Assembly (NCBI GenBank): GCA_963748985.1
Contig: CAVVKQ010000008.1
Span: 1 to 64,000, forward strand
Reading direction: 5' to 3'
Length of the DNA: 64,000 bases
Source of the DNA: RPQJ01 sp963748985
Lineage (GTDB): Bacteria; Pseudomonadota; Gammaproteobacteria; Steroidobacterales; Steroidobacteraceae
The translations under genes and the position numbers were made by a program. The notes under the pieces are model-generated. The model ran no database searches. It had not been told where the DNA came from and worked only from the letters and a program-made list of their open reading frames with translations. Positions 43,749 to 53,100 of the stretch are shown here, in pieces (the first letter of the stretch is position 1; each line of letters begins with the position of its first letter).

Positions 43749-45519
43749 GGCGCCCTCCTTGGGTGTCCCCTTGCCAACAAAACCCGGGGACCGGCTCGCA
43801 TCCGGCCTCGTGTACATTGTCGCGCCAAGGCTGCGTTGCTGCGATTCGCAGCGTTGCCTAGCTGGAATTCCAGCAATACCTAGTGCCGCGCCTCGCGTTC
43901 TTTTAGGATTCGCACTTTCGCCGCAACAGCTGCAAATTTTGCACGAAGAACGCCCGCCCACCGCCGCCGAACATGCCACGCCCGGCACCGCGCCCCGACG
44001 CTCGAACCAGGCCGAACTCGAGTTCAGGTCGCTGCTGGACGCGGCGGTCGACGCAATCATCGTCATCGATCATCGGGGCCGGATCGAACAGTTCAGCCTC
44101 TCCGCGGAGCGGATTTTCGGTTACACCGCAGCCGAGGTGATCGGCCGGAACGTCGACATGCTCATGCCCGCGCCCTACCGCGCCGAGCACGACGCTTACA
44201 TGCATCGGTACGAGCAGACCGGCGAAGCCAGGATCATCGGGATCGGTCGCGAAGTGAAGGCGCGGCGCAAGGACGGCTCCGTCTTCGCGTGCGAACTCGC
44301 GGTCGGCAAGGTGCAGGGCGTCGAGCCGCCGCGGTTCATCGGCTTCATCCACGACATCACGCCGCGCAAGCTCGCCGACGAGCGCCTGCGACGCAGCGAA
44401 TCCGAACTGCGGCTGGCGCAGGAACTCGCGAATCTCGGCAACTACGTCGTCCACCTCGACCAGTCGGAGCCCGATTACTACTCGCCGCAGCTCTGCCGCA
44501 TTCTCGGCATCGACGCAACCGAAATGGCGCTGCCACTCACGGCATTGCTCGAGCGCTGGGTGCACCCGGGTGACCGCGAAAAGTTCGACGAGGCCTGCCG
44601 CGAACTGCAATCGCCCGCGAACGCGTTCGACTGCGAGTACTGCATCGTGCTCGAAGACGGCACGACCCGGTACCTGCACCACATCGCACAGGTCACGCGC
44701 GACGCTCAGGGCAATCCGCTTAAGCACATCGGCACGATCCACGACGTGTCAGATCGTCGCGCGACCGAGGACGAGGCCCGGCAGCTGCAGGACCGCCTCA
44801 CGCATTTCAGTCGCCTGTCCACGATGGGTGAAATGGCGGCGGGCCTCGCCCATGAGATCAACCAGCCGCTGACCGCGATCGCGACGTATGCGCAGGCCTG
44901 CCAGCGCTTCATGCGTTCGCCGGACCGCGACGACTCCGACGTTCTCGAGGCGCTCGCGCAGATCAATGCGCAGGCACTGCGGGCTGGCGAGGTCATCCGG
45001 CGCCTGCGCAATTTCGTGAAGAACCGCGAAGTGAAGCGCGAGCCCGTCGACTGCAATCGCCTGCTCGACGACCTGCGCACGCTCGCCGAGACCGACGCCA
45101 GGCTGCACAACGTCCGGTTGCGGATCGACGCCGAGCCGTCGCTGCCGACGGTCTATGCCGATCCGATCCAGCTGCAGCAGGTCGTGCTGAACCTCGTCCG
45201 CAACGCGATCGATGCGATGTCGGAGGCGCCCGAGACGCGCCGCGAAGTCCTGCTCAGCACGCGCCAGCTGCCGGAAGGCGAGATCGAGATCATCGTGGCG
45301 GATCATGGCAGCGGCCTGGCTCCCGAAGCCGCCGAGCACCTGTTCAACCCATTCTTTACGACTAAATCGGGCGGCACGGGCCTCGGCCTCGCCATCAGCC
45401 GCTCGATCGTGCGCGCTCACGGCGGACGCCTGTGGCACACTCCCAATGAGGGAACCGGCGCACGATTTCATTTCACGCTGCCGGGCTCGCCGGTAACGCT
45501 GGCATCCAAAGGGGAGTAG
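43747..45519 (+). CDS. fixL: FixL-like haem-PAS oxygen-sensing histidine kinase
   Basis: Up to 590 residues. A first PAS domain (about 92-205) carries the FixL haem-site layout: AEHDAYMHRY (His148, proximal ligand candidate; Arg154) and RIIGIGREV (Arg168), matching His200, Arg206 and Arg220 of Bradyrhizobium FixL in exact spacing; the equivalent of His214 is Arg. A second PAS follows, then HisKA with AGLAHEINQPLTA and HATPase (VLNLVRNAIDAM, GTGLGLAISRSI). No membrane helix: a soluble sensor. O2 on haem should switch off phosphorylation of the adjacent FixJ. The true start is downstream of 43747, possibly GTG 43810 or TTG 43939. Confidence 0.87.
   Translation: MAPSLGVPLPTKPGDRLASGLVYIVAPRLRCCDSQRCLAGIPAIPSAAPRVLLGFALSPQQLQILHEERPPTAAEHATPGTAPRRSNQAELEFRSLLDAAVDAIIVIDHRGRIEQFSLSAERIFGYTAAEVIGRNVDMLMPAPYRAEHDAYMHRYEQTGEARIIGIGREVKARRKDGSVFACELAVGKVQGVEPPRFIGFIHDITPRKLADERLRRSESELRLAQELANLGNYVVHLDQSEPDYYSPQLCRILGIDATEMALPLTALLERWVHPGDREKFDEACRELQSPANAFDCEYCIVLEDGTTRYLHHIAQVTRDAQGNPLKHIGTIHDVSDRRATEDEARQLQDRLTHFSRLSTMGEMAAGLAHEINQPLTAIATYAQACQRFMRSPDRDDSDVLEALAQINAQALRAGEVIRRLRNFVKNREVKREPVDCNRLLDDLRTLAETDARLHNVRLRIDAEPSLPTVYADPIQLQQVVLNLVRNAIDAMSEAPETRREVLLSTRQLPEGEIEIIVADHGSGLAPEAAEHLFNPFFTTKSGGTGLGLAISRSIVRAHGGRLWHTPNEGTGARFHFTLPGSPVTLASKGE
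43838..43874. promoter_or_regulatory. Two adjacent palindromes between hsp20 and fixL
   Basis: GCTGCGA-T-TCGCAGC (43838-43852) and the perfect GCTGGAATTCCAGC (43861-43874) lie 8 bp apart in the gap upstream of hsp20. They could be operator sites or a paired hairpin; the first might extend to flanking GTTGC/GCGTT. Function is not known. Confidence 0.45.
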
Positions 45520-45525
45520 TTTCGA

Positions 45526-46149
45526 GTGATCAAGGAAATCAAGCCGACGGTGTTCGTGGTCGACGACGACACAGCCGTCCGCGACTCACTACGGATGCTG
45601 CTGAAGTCGGTTGGCCTGCCGGTCGAAGTGTTCGAATCCGGACAGGAATTCCTCGACGCCGACCGTGACGACCGCCCGGGCTGCCTGGTGCTCGACATCC
45701 GCATGCCTGGCATGAGCGGGCTCGAGCTGCAGGTGAAACTCAACGAGCGCCACTCGATCCTGCCGATCATCTTCATCACCGGCCACGGCGACGTGCCGAT
45801 GGCGGTCGAAGCGATGCAGGCCGGCGCGGTCGATTTCATCCAGAAACCGTTCCGCGACCAGGACCTGCTCGACCGCATCAACCAGGCACTGGAAAAGGAT
45901 GCCGGCAGCCGCCGCATGCTGGCCGAGCGCAACATGATTCGAAAGCGGCTGGAATCGCTGACGCCGCGCGAGAAAGAAGTGCTTGATCTCGTGGTCGCCG
46001 GCAAGGCCAACAAGGTGATCGCGGGAGACCTCAACCTGAGCCAGCGCACCGTGGAAATTCACCGTGCGCGCGTAATGGAAAAAATGGAAGCGCATTCGCT
46101 GGCCCACCTCGTCCGCATGGTGCTCGAGGTCGAACGGGCCGAGGAGTAA
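45526..46149 (+). CDS. fixJ: FixJ-like response regulator
   Basis: A 207-residue regulator: receiver domain with VFVVDDD, phospho-acceptor Asp57 in LVLDIRMPGMSG and Lys in DFIQKPF, a linker, then a LuxR-type HTH (about 140-203; LTPREKEVLDLVVAGKANK, LSQRTVEIHRARVM). Start is GTG at 45526, 7 bp after the fixL stop, so the pair is co-transcribed. It is expected to activate microaerobic genes, with the cco operon the obvious candidate. Confidence 0.93.
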   Translation: MIKEIKPTVFVVDDDTAVRDSLRMLLKSVGLPVEVFESGQEFLDADRDDRPGCLVLDIRMPGMSGLELQVKLNERHSILPIIFITGHGDVPMAVEAMQAGAVDFIQKPFRDQDLLDRINQALEKDAGSRRMLAERNMIRKRLESLTPREKEVLDLVVAGKANKVIAGDLNLSQRTVEIHRARVMEKMEAHSLAHLVRMVLEVERAEE

Positions 46150-46336
46150 ATCGCTGTTGCAGCGCAATAGGCGTTGCGAACCGCTCGTATTTACGTATAA
46201 ACCCGCAATTGCCGTGGACCGGGCGGCCATGAAAACTGCACTGCATGCGACCCGGTTACGCAGCGCATTCCGCCCCGCCAGCTCGTCCCCGCGGCTCTTC
46301 GTGAGCTGCGCGGGGTTAGTGGTCGCGCGCTTCCCA

Positions 46337-46753
46337 ATGTCACCCGCCATCTCTGCCGCGCAGGAGGCACCACCGATCATCGGCGTCATCGACTCCGACC
46401 CGGTCGCGCGCGCGGCATTGAAGACGCTGCTGCAGCCCGTCGGCGTCGACGTGGTGAGCTTCGACACCGCGGAGTCGTACCTGCTATCGGCCTCGTCACG
46501 GAGTCTCGCGTGCCTCATCGTCGACCTGCTCCTGCCCGGCATGTCCGGCCTGGAACTGCTGCGCCGGTTGCGCAGCAACGGCAACGACGTGCCCGTGATC
46601 CTGCTCGCCGACGAATCGGACGTTCCCACCGCAGTTGCAGCAATGCGTGAAGGCGCCACGGATTTCATCGAGCGACCGTACGCGAACGTCGCCATCCTGA
46701 AGCAGGTGCAGAAGCTGATCCGCGGGCAGGGCGGCGGCGTGATGCCCGCTTGA
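46337..46753 (+). CDS. Receiver-only response regulator (FixJ-type receiver)
   Basis: A 138-residue single-domain receiver with no output domain. VIDSDPVARAALK, the phospho-acceptor Asp63 in LIVDLLLPGMSG, and the end DFIERPYANV are seen; the usual Lys of the K-P pair is Arg. It starts at ATG 46337; a longer frame to 46157 is unlikely. Such proteins in FixLJ systems can compete with FixJ for phosphate (FixT-like logic), or act on a partner by binding. The 187-bp gap upstream contains TTTACGTATAAA at 46189-46200, near the FixJ core. Confidence 0.82.
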   Translation: MSPAISAAQEAPPIIGVIDSDPVARAALKTLLQPVGVDVVSFDTAESYLLSASSRSLACLIVDLLLPGMSGLELLRRLRSNGNDVPVILLADESDVPTAVAAMREGATDFIERPYANVAILKQVQKLIRGQGGGVMPA

Positions 46754-46772
46754 GCTCGCGGGCGCACCGCCC

Positions 46773-47804
46773 ATGAGTTCCCTCGACAGCTGGCACGAAG
46801 AAAAGCAGTCGGCGTGGCTCTATCGCGCGCTGGCCTCCTGCGAAACCGACGCGAAGATTGCGGAACTGTTCCGTGCACTCGCTGCCGCCGCCGACTTCCA
46901 GGCCGACAAGTGGCTCGCCAACGCTGGGCGGCCTGCGCCACCCGCATTCGAGCCGTCCGTGCGTGCACGAATCACAGCAGTGCTCGCGCGCGCGTTTAGC
47001 CCTCGGCGAGTGCGTCACATGCTCGCCGCGATGAAAGTGCGCGGCCTCTCGGTCTACGATTCGCAGCGCTCGCTCGCGGGTCACCTGATGCCCACCTCGG
47101 TGTCGGACGTCGGCGCACGGCACAAAGGCCACGGCGGCGGCAACCTCCGCGCCGCGGTCTTCGGCATCAACGACGGTCTCGTCTCCAACACCAGCCTGAT
47201 CATGGGCGTCGCGGGAGCGGCGGCGGGTGCCGACATGGTGTTGACCAGCGGCGTGGCGGGATTACTGGCAGGCGCGCTCTCCATGGCCGCGGGCGAATAC
47301 GTGTCGATGCGCTCGCAGCGCGAGATGTTCGAGTACCAGATCGGGCTCGAGCGCGACGAACTGCGGGAATACCCGGAAGAAGAAGCCGAAGAGCTCGCCT
47401 TGATCTACCAGGCGCGCGGCATGCAGCTCGAGGAGGCGCGCCGCGTGACCCGCGAGCTGGTGAAGAACGAGGCGAACGCGCTCGACGCGCTGGCGCGTGA
47501 AGAACTGGGCCTCAATCCGGACGATCTCGGCTCGCCGTGGGGTGCCGCGATCTATTCGTTCCTCGCCTTCGCGCTCGGCGCGATCATCCCGCTGGTGCCG
47601 TTCCTGTTCGGAATGCAGCTGCAGCGGTCGGTCATGATCGCCGCGATCACCGCGGGCGTTGCGTTGTTCGGAGTCGGCGCTGCGTTGAGCCTGTTCACGG
47701 GCCGCAGCGCGCTCGCGGGCGGGCTGCGCATGGTGCTGATCGGCGGCGGCGCGGGCATCGCGACGTGGTTCATTGGCTCGCTGCTGGGCGCGGCGATCCA
47801 GTAG
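46773..47804 (+). CDS. Ferritin-like domain fused to VIT1/CCC1-family metal transporter
   Basis: A 343-residue protein. The N-terminal half (about 1-110) is a ferritin-like four-helix segment with Glu/His-rich starts (SWHEEKQSAWLYRALASCE), the C-terminal half the VIT domain: GNLRAAVFGINDGLVSNTSL, AGEYVSMRSQREMFEYQI and three closing helices. VIT1/CCC1 proteins move Fe2+ or Mn2+; bacterial forms with this ferritin-like head (MbfA type) export iron. Iron control suits the nearby haem-sensor cluster, but no promoter link is visible. Its stop TAG is the first triplet of the repeat array. Confidence 0.88.
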   Translation: MSSLDSWHEEKQSAWLYRALASCETDAKIAELFRALAAAADFQADKWLANAGRPAPPAFEPSVRARITAVLARAFSPRRVRHMLAAMKVRGLSVYDSQRSLAGHLMPTSVSDVGARHKGHGGGNLRAAVFGINDGLVSNTSLIMGVAGAAAGADMVLTSGVAGLLAGALSMAAGEYVSMRSQREMFEYQIGLERDELREYPEEEAEELALIYQARGMQLEEARRVTRELVKNEANALDALAREELGLNPDDLGSPWGAAIYSFLAFALGAIIPLVPFLFGMQLQRSVMIAAITAGVALFGVGAALSLFTGRSALAGGLRMVLIGGGAGIATWFIGSLLGAAIQ

Positions 47805-47958
47805 GGGATAGGGGTTAGGGGTTAGCCGGAGTGCGCAGCTCCGCCTGTGAAATACGGATGCTTGCCTGAAAACTTTCGGAGTGCTGCCGCACCCGATGTC
47901 GCAGCTGCACCTCCGACTAACCCCTAACCCCTAACCCCTATCCCCTATCCCCTATCCC
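47802..47958. repeat. Inverted TAGGGGT/ACCCCTA heptamer arrays
   Basis: Left arm (47802-47824) has TAGGGGA-TAGGGGT-TAGGGGT-TAG; right arm (47916-47958) has three CTAACCC-type heptamers then three CTATCCC-type. The arms face each other across about 90 bp, so a large hairpin is possible. The stop codons of both converging genes (TAG of the VIT gene, TAG of cbpM) lie in the arrays. The same heptamer occurs at 31186-31212. Confidence 0.88.
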
Positions 47959-48278
47959 TTGTCCCTGCTGTGCAACCGAGCCTGCAGCCTGCGCCGCTCC
48001 TCCACCAACTCCACGATGATCGCGGCGCCAGTGAGGTTCACGCCGAGGTCCGTTACGAGCCGCGTCATCGCCAGCACGCGCGGCAGCTGCCGCCGCGGAA
48101 AGGCCCAGTCCGACGGTTCGAGCCCACCGCGCGGTTCGAGCGCACCGAGTTCCACCATTTCGACGATCCACTGCTGCTCGACGCAAAGTCGGTTGCAGAT
48201 TTCGTCGATGCGCAGCCAGTCGTCGTCGTCGAGGACTTGCGCAAGCAGCACATCGCCATCGTCATTGCGGGTGCTCAT
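47952..48278 (-). CDS. cbpM: Chaperone modulator CbpM
   Basis: A 108-residue MerR-like helical protein that binds the J-domain of CbpA and restrains its activity. WLRIDEICNRLCVEQQWIVEM and VNLTGAAIIVELVEERRRL are typical. The start overlaps the cbpA stop by four bases (cbpA upstream on the minus strand), so both are translated together. Confidence 0.9.
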   Translation of the reverse strand: MSTRNDDGDVLLAQVLDDDDWLRIDEICNRLCVEQQWIVEMVELGALEPRGGLEPSDWAFPRRQLPRVLAMTRLVTDLGVNLTGAAIIVELVEERRRLQARLHSRDKG

Positions 48279-49285
48279 GCTGACGCCCTCGCGCTGGCAG
48301 TGAGCTCGGCCCGGGGGTCGAAGGCCAGCTCCTGCTTCATGCGTGTGAAGAAATCACGCGCCTGCGGGCTGTCGGGCGGCAGCATGATCGCCAGCGTGAC
48401 GTACTGGTCACCGGGTGTCGGGCCGGGCAAGCCGCGGCCGCGCAATCGCAGCCGCTGTCCAGCGCGCGCGCCGGCCGGCAGCTTCATTTCGACGGGGCCA
48501 CCGAGCGTGGGCACCGAGACCGATTCACCCAACGCGGCTTCCCACGGCGCGACCGGCAATTGCACCGTCACGTCGCGGCCCTCGAGCTTGAACAGTGGAT
48601 GCGGTCGTAGATTCACCTCGAGGTACAGGTCGCCGGCTGGACCACCGCCCATGCCCGCGCTGCCCTGCCCCGCGAGCCGGATCTGCTGGCCCTCGACGAC
48701 ACCCGCGGGGATCGACACGCGCAGGGTGCGCGGCCTCGACGTGACGTGGCCGTCGGGGGTGATCTCGGGCGTGCGCAGTTCGAGCGTGCGCGCTCCACCG
48801 CGGTACGCGTCCTCGAGGTCGATCTCGACGCGTGCGACGTGGTCCTGGCCAGCCGCTGCAAAACCACGCCCTGCGCCGCCGCGGCCGGTGGATTCGAAAC
48901 CGTGGGCGCCGCCGAACGGGCTACGCGCTCCGAACAGCTCGGAAAAGAAGTCACTGAAGTCCGCGCCGGCGCCTGGACCGGCTCCGCGACCGCCTCGCTC
49001 GCCGCGCCCGGGCGTGAACTCGAAGCCTTTGCCCCAGTCGGGCGGCGGACGGAATTCCTGGCCCTGCCGCCAGTCGGAACCGAGCTGGTCGTAGGCCGCG
49101 CGCTTTTCCGCGTCCTTGAGGACTTCGTTTGCCTCCTGCAGCTCCTTGAACCGCTCCTCGGCGTCCTTCTCCTTGCTGACGTCCGGGTGGAATTTGCGCG
49201 CGAGCTTGCGGTAAGCGCGCTTGATCTCATCCTGGGTCGCGCCCCGCGGCACACCCATGACGGCGTAGTAATCCTTGAATCGCAT
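48275..49285 (-). CDS. cbpA: DnaJ-like co-chaperone CbpA
   Basis: A 336-residue Hsp40 of type II: J-domain (1-70, DYYAVMGVPRGATQDEIKRA and the HPDV tripeptide HPD), a Gly/Phe-rich linker, and two C-terminal beta domains with LRVSIPAGVVEGQQIRLAGQG. It lacks the DnaJ zinc fingers, as CbpA does. It stimulates DnaK and can bind DNA. It is divergent from trxC. Confidence 0.94.
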   Translation of the reverse strand: MRFKDYYAVMGVPRGATQDEIKRAYRKLARKFHPDVSKEKDAEERFKELQEANEVLKDAEKRAAYDQLGSDWRQGQEFRPPPDWGKGFEFTPGRGERGGRGAGPGAGADFSDFFSELFGARSPFGGAHGFESTGRGGAGRGFAAAGQDHVARVEIDLEDAYRGGARTLELRTPEITPDGHVTSRPRTLRVSIPAGVVEGQQIRLAGQGSAGMGGGPAGDLYLEVNLRPHPLFKLEGRDVTVQLPVAPWEAALGESVSVPTLGGPVEMKLPAGARAGQRLRLRGRGLPGPTPGDQYVTLAIMLPPDSPQARDFFTRMKQELAFDPRAELTASARASA

Positions 49286-49430
49286 GGACAGCGCTGCCTC
49301 CGGCGGTCGTGGCCCGGCTGATGTGGAGGCGGGGGCACTCCGATGCAAGGCCCGCGAACCGCGAGTTGCGCTTGCTTCCGGCCCCGACGGCCCCATAGAA
49401 CCGGTCATTGCCACCGGAGACGGTATCGAC

Positions 49431-49913
49431 ATGACCACTGCAAGCGCCGCCCCTGCGACCACCCAGGTCGTCTGCCAGCGTTGCGACGGGATCGTCCGCA
49501 TCCCGACGGAACGGATGCGGGATCAGCCGAAGTGCCCGCGTTGTCACGAAGCGCTGTTCCAGGGGCATTCCGTAACACTGACGGCCGGCAATTTTGCCCG
49601 CCACGTCGAGCATTCCGGGGTCCCGGTGGTCGTCGACTTCTGGGCGCCGTGGTGCGGTCCCTGCCGGTCGATGGCACCGGCCTTCGAGCGGATCGCAGCC
49701 GAGACCGAGCCAGCGGCCCGGTTCGCCAAGCTCAACACGGACGAGGCCCAGGACATCGGTGCCCGCTACGGTATTCGCAGCATTCCGACCCTGATGGTGT
49801 TCAGGGACGGCAAGGAAGTGGCGCGGCAAGCCGGCGCGATGGACGCCGCCACCTTGCGGCGCTGGCTGGGGGCAAACGCAGGGGTCAGCCTTTCTTCGTC
49901 GAACAGGTGCTGA
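49431..49913 (+). CDS. trxC: Thioredoxin 2
   Basis: A 160-residue thioredoxin with an N-terminal zinc finger (Cys15/18 in CQRC, Cys35/38 in CPRC) and the active site WAPWCGPC (Cys75/78), then the cis-Pro loop IRSIPTLMVF. Zinc-containing Trx2 reduces disulfides under oxidative stress. ATG 49431 chosen because the preceding in-frame residues to 49275 are unlike any thioredoxin. Its end overlaps the DUF2892 gene tail-to-tail by 29 bp. Confidence 0.93.
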   Translation: MTTASAAPATTQVVCQRCDGIVRIPTERMRDQPKCPRCHEALFQGHSVTLTAGNFARHVEHSGVPVVVDFWAPWCGPCRSMAPAFERIAAETEPAARFAKLNTDEAQDIGARYGIRSIPTLMVFRDGKEVARQAGAMDAATLRRWLGANAGVSLSSSNRC

Positions 49914-50085
49914 TGCCGAAGGGCAGGTATGCCGGGCACCAACGGAACGTGCCCGTCAGGATGGGCACGATGCCGATCAGGCCCCAGTAGCGCGCGTTGC
50001 CTTCCAGCAGGAAGAACAGCGACAGCAATGCCAGGCCCGCGACGATACGCAGTGTCCTGTCCATTCCCCCAACGTTCGGTGTCAT
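49885..50085 (-). CDS. DUF2892 (YgaP-like) small membrane protein
   Basis: A 66-residue protein: MTPNVGGMDRTLRIVAGLAL, then two hydrophobic stretches and a C-terminal CPAYLPFGISTC with two cysteines, the DUF2892 pattern also found as the membrane anchor of YgaP rhodaneses. Function unknown, perhaps sulfur or redox related given its neighbour trxC. A start at 50109 would add eight residues. Confidence 0.85.
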   Translation of the reverse strand: MTPNVGGMDRTLRIVAGLALLSLFFLLEGNARYWGLIGIVPILTGTFRWCPAYLPFGISTCSTKKG

Positions 50086-50166
50086 GTGTATTCTCCTCTT
50101 CGCGACCATTGCCCGGGGTCCAGTATCAGCCCGTTAGAGCATTCCGTCACGCGCTCGGCGTGACCA

Positions 50167-53100
50167 TCAGGCTGCCGCGGGCTCAAGGACCAGCAACAGG
50201 TCCTTGGCGTCCACCTGCTGGCCCGGGCGCGCGATGATCTCGGCGATCACGCCGTCCCGCTCCGCACGCACGCTCGTTTCCATTTTCATCGCTTCGATCG
50301 TCACGAGCACGTCGCCGCGCGCCACGGCGTGACCGGTCAACACGTTGACCGTGGCGATCGTGCCCGGCATCGGCGCGCCGACCTCGTCGGGGTGATCGAG
50401 CTCGGCCTTGCGGCGCGGCGGACGCTTCGCGACCTGGCTACGATCCTGCACCTTGACTGACCGAGGCTGTCCGTTCAGTTCGAAGAACACGGTGCGCGTG
50501 CCGTCGTCGTGCACGTCGCTGGTCGCAACGTACCGGATGATCAGGTGCTTGCCCTTCTCGAGATCGATCGTGATCTCTTCGCCCGTTTCCAGGCCGTAGA
50601 AGAAAGCGCGTGTCGGCAGCACGCTCACGTCACCGAAATGCGTGCGATCCGCCATGTAGCTGGAGAACACTTTCGGATACATCAGCCACGACGCGAACTC
50701 GTGGTCGGTAATCGCGCGCGGCATCTTCTCCTGGACCTGCGCGCGAGCCTGCACGAGATCGACCGGCGCCAGGTGCGCGCCCGGGCGTGAGGTCGAGGGT
50801 TGCACGCTGCCGAGTATTTTTTTCTGCAGTTCGCGCGGGAAGCCGCCGAGCGGCTGCCCGATGTCGCCCCGGAAGAGCGAGACAACGGACTCCGGGAAGG
50901 CGACGTCGGTCCCCGGATCGGTGACGTCCTCGGCGGTGAGACCACTGGTCACCATCATGATCGCCATGTCGCCCACGACCTTCGACGACGGCGTGACCTT
51001 CACGATGTCGCCAAACATCTCGTTGACCTGCGCGTAGGCGCGCGCCACTTCGTGCCAACGGGTGTCGTCGATCCCGAGCGAGCGGGCCTGTTCGCGCAGG
51101 TTCGTGTACTGGCCGCCGGGCATGCCGTGCACGTACACCTCGGAGGCGCCGGAACGCATGTCGCTCTCGAACGCGGCGTAGCCGTGGCGCACCTGCTCCC
51201 AGTAGTTGGAGAGCAGCCGCAGGTTATCGGGGTCGAGCCCGGATTCCCGCGGCCCGTGCCGCAACGCTTCGACGATCGAACCCAGGTTTGGCTGCGACGT
51301 CAGTCCACTCATGGCGTCGAGCGCGCCGTCCACGGCATCGCAACCGGCGTCGATTGCCGCGAGCACGCTGGCAGCCGCGATGCCGCTCGTGTCGTGCGTG
51401 TGGAAATGCACCGGGATCCCGATCTCGTCCTTGAGCGCCTTGACCAGCGTGTGTGCCGCGCGCGGCTGGCACAGGCCCGCCATGTCCTTGATGCCGAGAA
51501 TGTGGGCGCCCGCCTGCTCCAGCTGCTTCGCCATCGCAACGTAGTACTTCAGGTCGTACTTGGACTGGCGCGGATCGCTCAGGTTGCCCGTATAGCAGAT
51601 GGCGGCTTCGCAGAGCTTGCCGGACTCGCCAACCGCGTCCATCGCGATGCGCATGTTGTCGACCCAGTTCAGCGAATCGAAGACGCGGAACACGTCGACG
51701 CCGTTCTTCGCGGCCTGCTGCACGAAGTAGCGTACGACGTTGTCGGGATAATTCGTGTAACCGACCGCGTTTGCCGACCGCAGCAGCATCTGCAGCAACA
51801 GGTTCGGCATCGCCTCGCGGAACGCGATGAGACGGTCCCATGGGCATTCGCGCAGGAAGCGCATCGCGACGTCGAAGGTCGCGCCGCCCCAGCATTCGAC
51901 CGAGAACAGGCCGGGCGCGAGCCGTGCGTAGGCCGGCGCGATGGCGACCAGGTCACGGGTGCGAAAGCGCGTCGCCAGCAGCGACTGGTGGGCATCGCGA
52001 AACGTCGTGTCGGTGAACAGCACCTGCGGCTGCTCGAGCATCCACTGCGAGAACTTCCTCGCGCCCAGCTGGTCGAGTCGCTGCTTCGTGCCCGGCGGTG
52101 GCGTACCGACTGGCAGCTTCGGCGGACGTGCATCCACGATGCGGCCCGTACGGGCGCGTCCAGTGACTTCAGGGTTGCCGTTGACGATCACGTCCGCGAC
52201 GAAGCGCAGCAATCGCGTTGCACGGTCGCGCTTGCGGGGATAGCGGAACAGCTCCGGCGTCTGGTCGATGAACCTGGTGGTGTACGAACCGTCACGGAAG
52301 TGCTGATGCGTGATCAACTGCTCGAGGAAGCGCAGGTTCGTGCTGACGCCGCGCACCCGGAACTCTTTCAGCGCGCGGTCCATGCGCGCGATCGTCTCGT
52401 CGGACGATGGCGCCCAGGCAGTCACCTTCACCAGCAGCGAGTCGTACGAACGGGTGATGAACGCGCCCGAGTACGCCGTGCCCGCATCGAGCCGGATACC
52501 GAAGCCCGCCGGACTGCGATAGGCCGTGATGCGGCCGTAATCCGGGATGAAACTGTTCTCGGGGTCTTCCGTCGTGACCCGGCATTGCATCGCGTGGCCG
52601 GTGATGCGGATGTCCGCCTGCGCAGGCACGCCGCTCGCGGGCGTGCCGATCTCGGCGCCTTCCGCGATGCGGATCTGCGCCTTGACGATGTCGATGCCGG
52701 TGACCACTTCGGTCACCGTATGCTCGACCTGGATGCGCGGATTGACCTCGATGAAATAGAACTGGCCGGTGTCTGCGTCCTGCAGGAACTCGACGGTGCC
52801 CGCATTGAGGTAACCGACGGCGCGCCCGATGCGCAGACCGAGTTCGCAGAGTTCCAGCCGCTGCGTGTCGTCCAGGAAAATCGACGGTGCGCGCTCGACG
52901 ACCTTCTGGTTGCGACGCTGCACGGTGCAGTCGCGCTCGTACAGGTGCACGAGATTGCCGTGCGTGTCGCCGAGGATCTGCACTTCGACGTGACGCGCGC
53001 GCCGCACCAGTTTCTCGAGATAAACCTCGTCGTTGCCGAACGCGGCTTTCGCTTCGCGCCGTGCAATGGCGACCATCTCGATCAGTTGCGCGGCGTCGTC

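Noticed and set aside
47802..47958. Possible true telomere or replicon end
   Set aside because: Arrays are only 3-6 units, in the middle of conserved genes on both sides; only the motif is telomere-like.
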